This document shows positions 55,480-63,048 of a stretch of 64,000 nt of DNA, one piece after another. Each line of letters starts with the position of its first letter. Positions within the stretch are counted from its first letter, which is position 1. The notes beneath the pieces are model-generated. The model saw only the letters and a program-made list of their open reading frames with translations. It had not been told where the DNA came from and made no database searches. The stretch is from Rhizobium sp. Q54. GTDB taxonomy: Bacteria; Pseudomonadota; Alphaproteobacteria; Micropepsales; Micropepsaceae. The stretch covers positions 124,001 to 188,000 of the forward strand of contig CAMCWK010000001.1 in NCBI GenBank assembly GCA_945882615.1. Direction: 5' to 3'. Position numbers and translations under genes: made by a program.

Positions 55480-56246
55480 TCGTCGACGCGGTTTCCCGTG
55501 TCCTGCAGGCCAACGCCCTGCTGACCGCCTTCGCCTTTGTCGGGCTGGTGATGTGGCTGTCCGCGGCGCTGTCGAAATACCTGACCATGGGCCGGCTTCA
55601 TGGCTCGGCCATAGCCATCATGATCGGACTGGCGCTGGCCTTGTGGGGCGGCATGGTGACCGGCGGCAAGAGCGGGCTGGCGGACATTCCCATGCTGTCG
55701 GGCATCGGGCTGATGGGCGGGGCCATGCTGCGCGATTTCGCCATTGTCGCCACGGCATTCGAAGTGGATGTTGAAAAGGCGAAGAAGGCGGGCTGGATCG
55801 GCGCGGCCTCACTCATGCTGGGCGTCATCGTGCCCTTTGTCGGCGGGGCGCTGGTCGCCGCCGCCTATGGCTATACCGACGCCATCTCGATGACCACGAT
55901 CGGCGCGGGGGCCGTCACCTATATCGTCGGACCGGTCACCGGTGCCGCCATCGGCGCGGATTCCGCCGTCATCGCGCTGTCCATCGCCACCGGCGTGTTC
56001 AAGGCCGTGCTGGTGATGATCGGCACGCCTTTCGTGGCCGGGATGATCGGCCTCAACAATCCGCGCACCGCAATGGTGTTCGGCGGTGTGATGGGAACGA
56101 CCAGCGGCGTTACCGCCGGCCTTGCCGCCACCGACCGCCGGCTGGTGCCTTACGGCGCCCTCACCGCCACGTTCCTGACCGGCTTCGGCTGCCTGGTGGT
56201 CCCGTCCATTTTCTATCTGATCGTGCGCGCCATTGTTGGAAGCTGA
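55476..56246 (+). CDS. madM: malonate transporter subunit MadM
   Basis: 256 residues, highly hydrophobic, matching MadM: LMWLSAALSKYLTMGRLHGSAIAIMIGL, MLSGIGLMGGAMLRDFAIVATAFEVD, GAVTYIVGPVTGAAIGADS and VMGTTSGVTAGLAATD. It forms the malonate/sodium symporter with MadL. The stop is three bases before the amidase start, so transporter and amidase are one transcript. Confidence 0.93.
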   Translation: MIVDAVSRVLQANALLTAFAFVGLVMWLSAALSKYLTMGRLHGSAIAIMIGLALALWGGMVTGGKSGLADIPMLSGIGLMGGAMLRDFAIVATAFEVDVEKAKKAGWIGAASLMLGVIVPFVGGALVAAAYGYTDAISMTTIGAGAVTYIVGPVTGAAIGADSAVIALSIATGVFKAVLVMIGTPFVAGMIGLNNPRTAMVFGGVMGTTSGVTAGLAATDRRLVPYGALTATFLTGFGCLVVPSIFYLIVRAIVGS

Positions 56247-56249
56247 ACC

Positions 56250-57638
56250 ATGAATTTTCACGACCTTCCCGTCCACGCCTTGTCCGAAGGCCTCAAAGCG
56301 CGGCGATTTTCGCCGGTGGATGTGGTCGATGCCTGTCTGGCGCGTATCGAGACGCTGGAGCCCCGGCTGCATGCGTTCGTTCATGTCCACGGCAAGGAGG
56401 CACGACTGGCCGCCGAAGCGGCGGACAAGGCGATCCGTTCCGGCCACGGCATCGGGCCCCTGCACGGCATTCCCATCGCGCTCAAGGATCTGGTGGAGTT
56501 CAAGGGCCACATCACCACCGGCGGCTGCGCCGTCTGGCGCGACCGTATTTCCGATTACAGCGCGACCCTGGCCCAGAAGCTGGTCAGCGCCGGCATGATC
56601 GTGCTGGGCAAGACCCACACGGTGGAATTCGCCTATGGCGCCTGGGGCACCAACCAGCATATGGGCACGCCGTGGAATCCCTGGGACATGAAGGTGCAAC
56701 GCACCCCCGGTGGTTCGTCGGCCGGGTCCGCCGTGGCGGTGGCGGCACGCATGGCGCCCTGCGCCCTGGGCACCGATACCGGCGGCTCGGTACGCATTCC
56801 CGCCGCCTGGTGCGGCCTCACCGGATTGAAGACCACCATTGGCCGCATCAGTACACATGGCGTGCTTCCCCTTAGCCCCACACTGGACACGCCCGGTCCC
56901 ATCGCCCGCAGCGTGGAAGACTGCGCCATCCTGCTGGTGGCCATGCAGGGCCCCGATCCGCTCGACCCGCTGACCCTGGCGCTGCCGCCCGCCGATCCTT
57001 TTCCCACCCTGCGGCGGGGCGTGAAGGGATTGAAGCTGGCGCGCATGCCTCAGTCCGAACGCGCCATGTTCGATGACGAGATGCTGGCGGCCTATGACCG
57101 CTCGCTGACGGAGCTGTCCGGTTTGGGGGCGGAGATCGTGGATCTGCCCGGGGGTGGCCCGTCTTTTCGCGAGAATGGCGACCTCGTTGCCAAGATCATC
57201 TCGGCGGAAATCTATCCCATCCGTGCCGATCTGGTGGACGATCCGAGCATGGCGCTGGATGAAGCCGTACGCGCTCGGATCGCCGCCGGAGCCTCGATCT
57301 CCGCCCGCCAGTATCGCGACGTGCTGGCTTTACGGGAGCGCGCCAAGCAGGACTTCGCAGCCAGGATAGAAGGCGTGGATGCGGTCCTGACGCCCAGCAC
57401 CATGACGGCGGCGCTGCCCTTGAGCGAAATCGACCAGGGCACGACCCCAGCCCTGTCCACCCGCTGGGTGAACTTTCTCGACCTTTGCGCCCTGTCATTG
57501 CCCAATGGGATGACGCCGGGCGGCCTGCCCACCTCGCTGCAGATCATCTGCCGCGGCGGCGATGAGGCGCTGGCGCTGCGCATCGGCTGGGCGCTGGAGA
57601 ACGCCACCGACTGGCAGAAGCACGCGCCAAAGCTTTAG
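56250..57638 (+). CDS. amidase-signature hydrolase, malonamidase candidate
   Basis: 462 residues. Amidase-signature Ser-cisSer-Lys triad: Lys79 in PIALKDLVEF, cis-Ser about 156 in PGGSSAGSAV and nucleophile Ser180 in TDTGGSVRIPAAWCG. It is three bases after madM, so it probably acts on the transported compound. Malonamidase E2 of rhizobia, which hydrolyses malonamate to malonate, belongs to this family and is found in malonate loci. Other amidases, including allophanate hydrolase and GatA, are alternatives. No signal peptide; cytoplasmic. Ends overlapping the convergent BKACE gene. Confidence 0.85.
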   Translation: MNFHDLPVHALSEGLKARRFSPVDVVDACLARIETLEPRLHAFVHVHGKEARLAAEAADKAIRSGHGIGPLHGIPIALKDLVEFKGHITTGGCAVWRDRISDYSATLAQKLVSAGMIVLGKTHTVEFAYGAWGTNQHMGTPWNPWDMKVQRTPGGSSAGSAVAVAARMAPCALGTDTGGSVRIPAAWCGLTGLKTTIGRISTHGVLPLSPTLDTPGPIARSVEDCAILLVAMQGPDPLDPLTLALPPADPFPTLRRGVKGLKLARMPQSERAMFDDEMLAAYDRSLTELSGLGAEIVDLPGGGPSFRENGDLVAKIISAEIYPIRADLVDDPSMALDEAVRARIAAGASISARQYRDVLALRERAKQDFAARIEGVDAVLTPSTMTAALPLSEIDQGTTPALSTRWVNFLDLCALSLPNGMTPGGLPTSLQIICRGGDEALALRIGWALENATDWQKHAPKL

Positions 57639-58567
57639 AACGCGACGCGGTCCGCGCCCTTCAGTTCCAGGATCTGACGCGCCTCGTCCGGCGTGGCGAT
57701 GGAACGGCCCAGGCCTTCGATGATCTGGCGCACCATGCGCACCTGTTCGGCGTTGGACTGGGCCAGCCTGCCCGGCCCCGACCACAGCGAATCTTCCAGT
57801 CCGACGCGCACGTTGCCGCCCATGGCGGCGGCCTGGGCGGCGATCGCCAGCTGATTGCGGCCCGCGCCCAGCACCGACCATTTGTACTGCTTGCCGAACA
57901 GGCGGTCGGCGGTTCGCTTCATGTGCTGAACATCCTCGGGATGCGGTCCAATGCCGCCCAGGATACCGAACACCGACTGCACGAACAAAGGCGGCTTGAC
58001 CAGCCCGCGCTCCAGGAAGTGGGACAGGTTGTAGAGATGGGAAATATCGTAGCACTCGAACTCGAAGCGCGTGCCGGCATCGCCCAGCTTTCTCAGGACG
58101 AATTCGATATCCGCAAAACTGTTGCGGAACACCAGGTCGCGCGAGGCTTCCAGCGCGTCACGCTCCCAGTCATGCTTGAACTCCTTGAACCGGTTCAGCA
58201 TGGGAAACAGGCCGAAATTCATCGAACCCATATTGAGCGAGGCGACTTCCGGCTTGAACTGCTGCGCCGGCTTCACCCGCTCCTGGACCGTCATATAGGG
58301 CGCGCCGCCGGTGGTCAGGTTGATCACCGCGTTGGTCGCCTGCTTGATGCGCGGCAGGAAGCGGGCAAAGGCCTCAGGCGTCTGGTCGGGCTTGCCGGTT
58401 TCGGGATCGCGGGCGTGCAGATGGACAATCGCCGCGCCGGCTTCCGCCGCGCCGACGGCGGCGGCTGCGATTTCCTCGGGCGTCACGGGCAAATGCGGCG
58501 ACATCGAGGGCGTGTGGATCGCGCCGGTCACGGCGCAGGTGATGATAACTTTGTCGTTCAGGTCCAT
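57635..58567 (-). CDS. BKACE-family (3-keto-5-aminohexanoate cleavage-like) enzyme
   Basis: 310 residues, the family length. N-terminus KVIITCAVTGAIHTPSMSPHLPVTPEEIA and the zinc-ligand pattern IVHLHARDP (His49, His51) identify BKACE enzymes, which condense beta-keto acids with acetyl-CoA to give CoA esters and a new acid. Further conserved segments are NLTTGG and GNVRVGLEDSLW. Substrate unknown. The adjacent dehydrogenase could supply a beta-keto acid. Confidence 0.9.
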   Translation of the reverse strand: MDLNDKVIITCAVTGAIHTPSMSPHLPVTPEEIAAAAVGAAEAGAAIVHLHARDPETGKPDQTPEAFARFLPRIKQATNAVINLTTGGAPYMTVQERVKPAQQFKPEVASLNMGSMNFGLFPMLNRFKEFKHDWERDALEASRDLVFRNSFADIEFVLRKLGDAGTRFEFECYDISHLYNLSHFLERGLVKPPLFVQSVFGILGGIGPHPEDVQHMKRTADRLFGKQYKWSVLGAGRNQLAIAAQAAAMGGNVRVGLEDSLWSGPGRLAQSNAEQVRMVRQIIEGLGRSIATPDEARQILELKGADRVAF

Positions 58568-58593
58568 TGGGCTGGCCTTTTATTGTCGTTGAA

Positions 58594-59541
58594 CTAGCGC
58601 GGAATGTCCTTGTCGGCGCGGCGTTTGTGTGCCGCCAGCGCCATCAGCCGGCGATCCCGCCAGGCCTGATGACGCTGCAAGCGGCCCTCGGGCAGCAGCT
58701 TGCGCCGCTCCGTCTCGATCACGTCCAGCACCGGGCCGTTCCAGTTGGCACGGGTCATCGTGCTGGGATGTAGCCGCTGGTAAATCTGCTCATAACGCTG
58801 GCAATAGTCGCGTACCCCGCCCGGGGCATTGAGGTCGATGGTCTCGAACGGCCCCATGAAGGACCAGCGCAGCGCCAGCCCGTCGCGAATGCCGATATCG
58901 ACATCCTCGATTGTCGCATAGCCGCCTTCGACAAGCCGGAAGGCCTCTTCCAGCAAGGCGCCCTGCATCCGGTTCATCACAAAACCGTCCAGCTCGCGTT
59001 TCATCACGATGGGGGCATGGCCGGCGGCGCGCAGGAAGGATGCGGTGCGCTCGATCACCTTCGGGTCGGTCCAGGGCGCGGGCACCACTTCGGCCGCCGG
59101 GATCAGGTAGGGCGGATTGATGGGATGGACCACCAGGCATCGGGCGCGGCCTTTCAGCTCTTCGGTGAAGTGCGACGGCAGGATGGCGGAGGTTGAACTG
59201 GCCAGGATGGTTTCGGGTCCGGCGATGGTGTCGAGCCGCGCAAAGACCTTGCGCTTGATCTCGACATTCTCCGGCGTGTTCTCCTGGACATAGTCGGCGC
59301 CGGCCAGCGCCTCTTCCAGCGTGGCGGCGGCGCCCATCCGGCCGCGCACCTGCGCGGCGGACTGGCCGTTCAGCAGGTCGTTGGCCACAAGGTCCGGAAG
59401 CACGCCTTCGATATAGGAAAGTGCCGCGGCGGGGGCATCGGCCTGCTCATCCCACAACACGACATCATGGCCGGCGCGGGCAAAACTGATGGCCCAGGCC
59501 CGTCCCACAAAGCCCGCACCAACAATGGCAACCTTGCTCAT
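58594..59541 (-). CDS. 3-hydroxyacid dehydrogenase, L-gulonate 3-dehydrogenase (CRYL1)-like
   Basis: 315 residues from ATG 59541. Rossmann motif VAIVGAGFVGRAWAISF, then ASSTSAILPSHF, the catalytic HPINPPYLIPAAEVVPAP, DGFVMNRMQGALLEEAFRLVEGG and the C-terminal WRDRRLMALAAHKRR. The last pattern matches lambda-crystallin/L-gulonate 3-dehydrogenase better than 3-hydroxyacyl-CoA or carnitine dehydrogenases. It oxidises a 3-hydroxy acid to a 3-keto acid with NAD. It lies 26 bases before the BKACE gene on the same strand. Confidence 0.87.
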   Translation of the reverse strand: MSKVAIVGAGFVGRAWAISFARAGHDVVLWDEQADAPAAALSYIEGVLPDLVANDLLNGQSAAQVRGRMGAAATLEEALAGADYVQENTPENVEIKRKVFARLDTIAGPETILASSTSAILPSHFTEELKGRARCLVVHPINPPYLIPAAEVVPAPWTDPKVIERTASFLRAAGHAPIVMKRELDGFVMNRMQGALLEEAFRLVEGGYATIEDVDIGIRDGLALRWSFMGPFETIDLNAPGGVRDYCQRYEQIYQRLHPSTMTRANWNGPVLDVIETERRKLLPEGRLQRHQAWRDRRLMALAAHKRRADKDIPR

Positions 59542-59583
59542 GGACAGTCCCCGAGGCGGCGCCATTTTATGGCGAAAGTGGGC

Positions 59584-60576
59584 TTATTGCGAAAGTGCGC
59601 CCTTGAACGAAATCATTTTCTGGCGTCGCTCGCACCACAGCGCCAGCCGGGCATTGCGGATGCTGTCCAGAATGGTGAGCCGCCCAACCGCTTTCAGTTC
59701 GGGAAAGTCACGCAGCACCTTCGGGAGCCGGTAATAGGGAATCCGGCTGTTGAGATGGTGGATATGATGGATGCCGATATTGCCGGTGATCCAGTGCAGC
59801 AGGGCCGGCAGGTCGTAATAGGAACTGCCCATCAGCGCCGCATCGGAATGCGCCCAGGAGTCGCTCCGCGCCCACATCACATCTTCGAACTGATGCTGGA
59901 CGTAGAAGAGCCACACGCCCATCGACGCCGCCAGCAGCATGACGGGCAGATGCACCATCAAGAACGGTCCCACGCCGATCAGCCAGATCATGCCCGTCGC
60001 CGCCAGGGCGATCGCCGCATTGGTCGCCATGGTGCTGATCCAGGGACCCCAGCCGTCACGCATCTGGTGAAACGGCAGCCGGTGCTGCAGGAAAAACATA
60101 TAGGCCGGACCGATCACGAACATCACCGGTGCGCTGCGATAGCAGCGATAGAGAAACCGGCTCCAGAGGGGGCGTTCGCAATACTCCTCCACCGTTAAGG
60201 TATCGATGTCGCCGATGCCGCGGCGGTCGAGATTGTTCGACGTGGCGTGATGGATGGCGTGATTGCGTTTCCAGTATTCGTAAGGCGTCAGGGTCAGCAC
60301 CCCCAGCACGCGCCCCAGCCAGGTGTTCGCGGCGCGCTGCTGGAAAAAGGCGCCATGGCCGCAATCATGCTGGATGATGAACAGCCGCACCACGAAGCCG
60401 GCGGTGGGTATGGCCAGCAGCAGCGTCAGCCAATAGCCCACATCCAGCGACAGCCACATCAACAGCCACAGGATCGCCAAGGGCGTGACGGTGACGCAGA
60501 CCTCGAAAATGGCGCGCCACAGATTGGGTTCACGATAGCGAAGGAGAGCACGCGTCAGGTCTGGCAGGGGAATCAT
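59584..60576 (-). CDS. fatty acid desaturase family protein
   Basis: 330 residues with four or so transmembrane segments. Histidine boxes for the di-iron site: HDCGH (near 75), HAIHHATS (near 111) and HHIHHLNSR (near 270). This is the membrane desaturase type that introduces double bonds into acyl chains, and related hydroxylases share the pattern. The GIHHIHHLNSRIPYYRLP segment fits omega-3/omega-6 or carotenoid ketolase/hydroxylase-type relatives too. Upstream of the dehydrogenase gene, with a 42-base gap. Confidence 0.9.
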   Translation of the reverse strand: MIPLPDLTRALLRYREPNLWRAIFEVCVTVTPLAILWLLMWLSLDVGYWLTLLLAIPTAGFVVRLFIIQHDCGHGAFFQQRAANTWLGRVLGVLTLTPYEYWKRNHAIHHATSNNLDRRGIGDIDTLTVEEYCERPLWSRFLYRCYRSAPVMFVIGPAYMFFLQHRLPFHQMRDGWGPWISTMATNAAIALAATGMIWLIGVGPFLMVHLPVMLLAASMGVWLFYVQHQFEDVMWARSDSWAHSDAALMGSSYYDLPALLHWITGNIGIHHIHHLNSRIPYYRLPKVLRDFPELKAVGRLTILDSIRNARLALWCERRQKMISFKGALSQ

Positions 60577-60651
60577 CTACTCGAAACAGGGGGGATTTCC
60601 GTCGGTTGCGTAGCAGCTAAACCCCGGGATTTCCAGAGACCTGACGCGAAA

Positions 60652-60900
60652 TCAGCGTCCCTGGTGCCGGATGATCCGCGCCTTGTTCATATGCTGCGGC
60701 TTCACGCCGCCTTTGCCAAGGAACTGCTGGTGGGCCGGCACGGGGCGCGGCGGCAGCAGCGGCGCCTTCGTTTTGGCTGGCGCAGCCTTCGGTTCCGGCG
60801 CGGGAGCGGCCTGTTTGGCGGGCGCGGGCGCCCTGGCGGAGACCTCAGCCTTTTTGGCTGACGGCTTCTTGGCAGGTGCTTTCGTCACTTTCTTGGCCAC
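60652..60900 (-). CDS. small basic Lys/Ala/Pro-rich protein
   Basis: 82 residues from GTG 60900, which has AAAGGA six bases upstream; an in-frame ATG ten codons earlier lacks such a site. The N-terminal half is KKVTKAPAKKPSAKKAEV followed by Ala/Pro repeats, like the C-terminal tail of histone H1-like proteins. A conserved-looking C-terminus HQQFLGKGGVKPQHMNKARI follows. Nucleic acid binding is likely; specific role unknown. Confidence 0.65.
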   Translation of the reverse strand: MAKKVTKAPAKKPSAKKAEVSARAPAPAKQAAPAPEPKAAPAKTKAPLLPPRPVPAHQQFLGKGGVKPQHMNKARIIRHQGR

Positions 60901-60975
60901 GACATGTCCTTTCAGGCAATGTGGCGGCAAGTGTAATACCCGCTTTGCGCGCCGAAAAGCCCCTCCAGTTGCAGG

Positions 60976-61011
60976 AGAAGAAAACCGGAGGGACCTTCCG
61001 CCCCTCCGGTT
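60976..61011 (-). terminator. intrinsic terminator after the NHL-type gene
   Basis: Read on the minus strand: AACCGGAGGG, nine-base loop, CCCTCCGGTT, then TTCTTCTCC. Perfect 10-bp stem, eight bases after the stop codon of the exported propeller gene. Confidence 0.8.
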
Positions 61012-61019
61012 CCCAGGCC

Positions 61020-62315
61020 TTACGGGTTGATGCGGCTGCCGCCGACCACACCCTTCTTGACCAGGTCGCTGAGCTTGATCATCCCTTTATAGGTGAATTT
61101 CTGCACCCGCTGACCGCGATAGGTCTCGGTGGTGAAGATGTCGCCCTTGGAGTTGGTGACGATGCTGTGCACGGCATAGAACTGGCCGGGCTGACGGCCG
61201 CCGCCGCCGAACCAGTACAGTTCCTTCATGGTCTTGCGGTCATAGACATGCACCACCGCATTGGCGCCGTCCGAGACATACATGAACTTCTGTTCCGGAT
61301 CGCGGCTGAAGGCGATCTCCCAGGGCGCGCCGTCGCCGCGCGTCTGGGGCTTGACCGCATGCTGGCGCAGATAGGTGCCGTCGAGCTTGAACACCTGGAT
61401 GCGGTTGTTGGTGCGGTCGCAGGCATAGAGCAGCCCGTCATTGGAAGGCTGGGCGCAATGCATCGGGTTGCCGAACTGCGGCGAGTTGACATCGTAATGG
61501 GGGATGGGCGTGTCGTCGGGCTTCTTGCCATAGGCGCCCCACATGCGCTTGAATTTCAGGGTGGTGGCATCCCACACCGAAACGCGCTTGTTGCCATAGC
61601 CGTCGGCCAGGAACATCTCGTTGCCCTTGAAGCGGATCTGGGCGACGCCGCGCACATTCTGTGTATCCAGGCTGCCCTTGCTGGCATTGGCCTTGCCGAT
61701 CTGGCCCAGATATTTTCCGTCAGGCGTGAACTTCACGATGAAGCTGTCGTGATACTTGCCGACCCCGGCGCCGGAATAGAGCGGCGGCGGCGCGGTTGGG
61801 GCTTCGGCAAACTGTTCCGCGCTGCCCGGGGCGGGGCGCGGCTGGTAGGCGCCATTGCCGCCCAGCCAGATGTTTCCATCCGGCCCGACCGTGAGGCCGT
61901 GGTTGGAACTGGGCCAGTCGCGGCCCTTGCCCCTGTTCTCGGCGCGTCCCCAGGATCGGATCAGATTGCCGGCGGGATTGAACTGCAGCACGTCGGGCGC
62001 AGCCGTGCAGCAGTCCGCTTCTTTGCGGGTAAAATAGGATTCCTTCTGCTCCAGCGTCTGGGGACGATGGAAGACCCAGACATTGTCCTGCTTGTCCACA
62101 TCCAGGCCGATGGTCATGGCCAGGATCCAGTGATTGGGCAGCGGCTTGGGCCAATAAGGATCGGCCTCGAACCATGGCACCATGACGTCACTGCCATTGG
62201 CGCCGGCGGCTTGCGCCCTTGCTTGTCCGATGCCGCTGTGATGCAGGCCAACCGAACCAAGCCCAGCCGCCAGCAATCCGGCACCCAGCAGCGCCTTGCG
62301 CGAAAACGTCTTCAT
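61020..62315 (-). CDS. exported NHL-type beta-propeller protein
   Basis: 431 residues from ATG 62315 (GGGAGGGG upstream). Signal peptide through GLGSVGLHHSGIGQARAQ. The mature protein is a six-bladed propeller of the NHL/peptidylglycine-monooxygenase-like type: VDKQDNVWVFHRP, LTVGPDGNIWLGGNG, GVAQIRFKGNEMFLADGYGNKRVSVWDA, LLYACDRTNNRIQVF, and HSIVTNSKGDIFTTETYRGQRVQKF. Conserved DGYGN and ETYRG loops suggest ligand binding. No enzyme activity is assigned. Terminator directly downstream. Confidence 0.85.
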   Translation of the reverse strand: MKTFSRKALLGAGLLAAGLGSVGLHHSGIGQARAQAAGANGSDVMVPWFEADPYWPKPLPNHWILAMTIGLDVDKQDNVWVFHRPQTLEQKESYFTRKEADCCTAAPDVLQFNPAGNLIRSWGRAENRGKGRDWPSSNHGLTVGPDGNIWLGGNGAYQPRPAPGSAEQFAEAPTAPPPLYSGAGVGKYHDSFIVKFTPDGKYLGQIGKANASKGSLDTQNVRGVAQIRFKGNEMFLADGYGNKRVSVWDATTLKFKRMWGAYGKKPDDTPIPHYDVNSPQFGNPMHCAQPSNDGLLYACDRTNNRIQVFKLDGTYLRQHAVKPQTRGDGAPWEIAFSRDPEQKFMYVSDGANAVVHVYDRKTMKELYWFGGGGRQPGQFYAVHSIVTNSKGDIFTTETYRGQRVQKFTYKGMIKLSDLVKKGVVGGSRINP

Positions 62316-62373
62316 CAACCCCTCCCCTTTTGGACCATTTTTGCGGGCGGTCCTTCACCCTCATATCTGCCCG

Positions 62374-62880
62374 TTACATTGGACATTCACTGCCATATCT
62401 GTTGAAGGCCACGATCGCGACGCGCGTCTGGGCCGCCACCATTTCCTTGGTCTTCTGGCTGACCGTAATGCGATAATTCTGGATGATGGCCTGCGACGGC
62501 GTCAGCGGTTTGACCGCTTTGCGCGCGGCGACAAAATCGCCGACGCATTTCTGAAAAGCATCGGCCGCGGCGGCATAGATTTTCCCCGCTTCCATGCTGG
62601 CCACGATCTCCTCGCGGCTGACCTTGGCGCCGTCAATAACCTTGGGCGGACGCGGTGCCTGGCAATTGTCGCCCAGAAAGCTCTGGGACACCCAGGCGGG
62701 ATCGCGGCGGCTGTCCACCACCTCCTCGCTCCGACACATTGCGGCGAACGTCTCAATCGCCGCTTCCGTGGGGCGCGCGTCGGACTGGGCTTTGGGTTCA
62801 GAGGCGGCGCGCACCGGAAAAAATTCCAGCGCGGCGGCCGCCGTCAGCGCGGCGGCGACAAGAGCCAATGCTTTCCACAT
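62374..62880 (-). CDS. exported hypothetical protein
   Basis: 168 residues from ATG 62880. Signal peptide MWKALALVAAALTAAAALE, cleavage near PVRAA. Cys residues at AAMCRSEEVV, GDNCQAP, FQKCVGDF and SECPM could form two disulfides. A long helix AAADAFQKCVGDFVAARKAVKPL runs through the middle. No family recognised. It lies 58 bases upstream of the NHL-type gene on the same strand. Confidence 0.72.
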   Translation of the reverse strand: MWKALALVAAALTAAAALEFFPVRAASEPKAQSDARPTEAAIETFAAMCRSEEVVDSRRDPAWVSQSFLGDNCQAPRPPKVIDGAKVSREEIVASMEAGKIYAAAADAFQKCVGDFVAARKAVKPLTPSQAIIQNYRITVSQKTKEMVAAQTRVAIVAFNRYGSECPM

Positions 62881-63048
62881 TTTGCAGCCCGATCCCCTTG
62901 GCTGCAGCAGACCACAGGCCCCTGGCCTTGCCAACTCCCACGCATTCCTTCGCTGTTGCGAGATTGCGAATGATTTCCGCCGGATAGGCGTTATCCCTGC
63001 CGGGCAAGGGCTGTTGCCGTGTTCCCGCGGCTTGATCTAGAACGGGCC

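Noticed and set aside
58594-59541. L-carnitine dehydrogenase
   Set aside because: Carnitine dehydrogenase shares the fold and a BKACE neighbour, but the HPINPPYLIP segment and C-terminal WRDRRL pattern match the lambda-crystallin/gulonate dehydrogenase branch better, and no carnitine genes are present.
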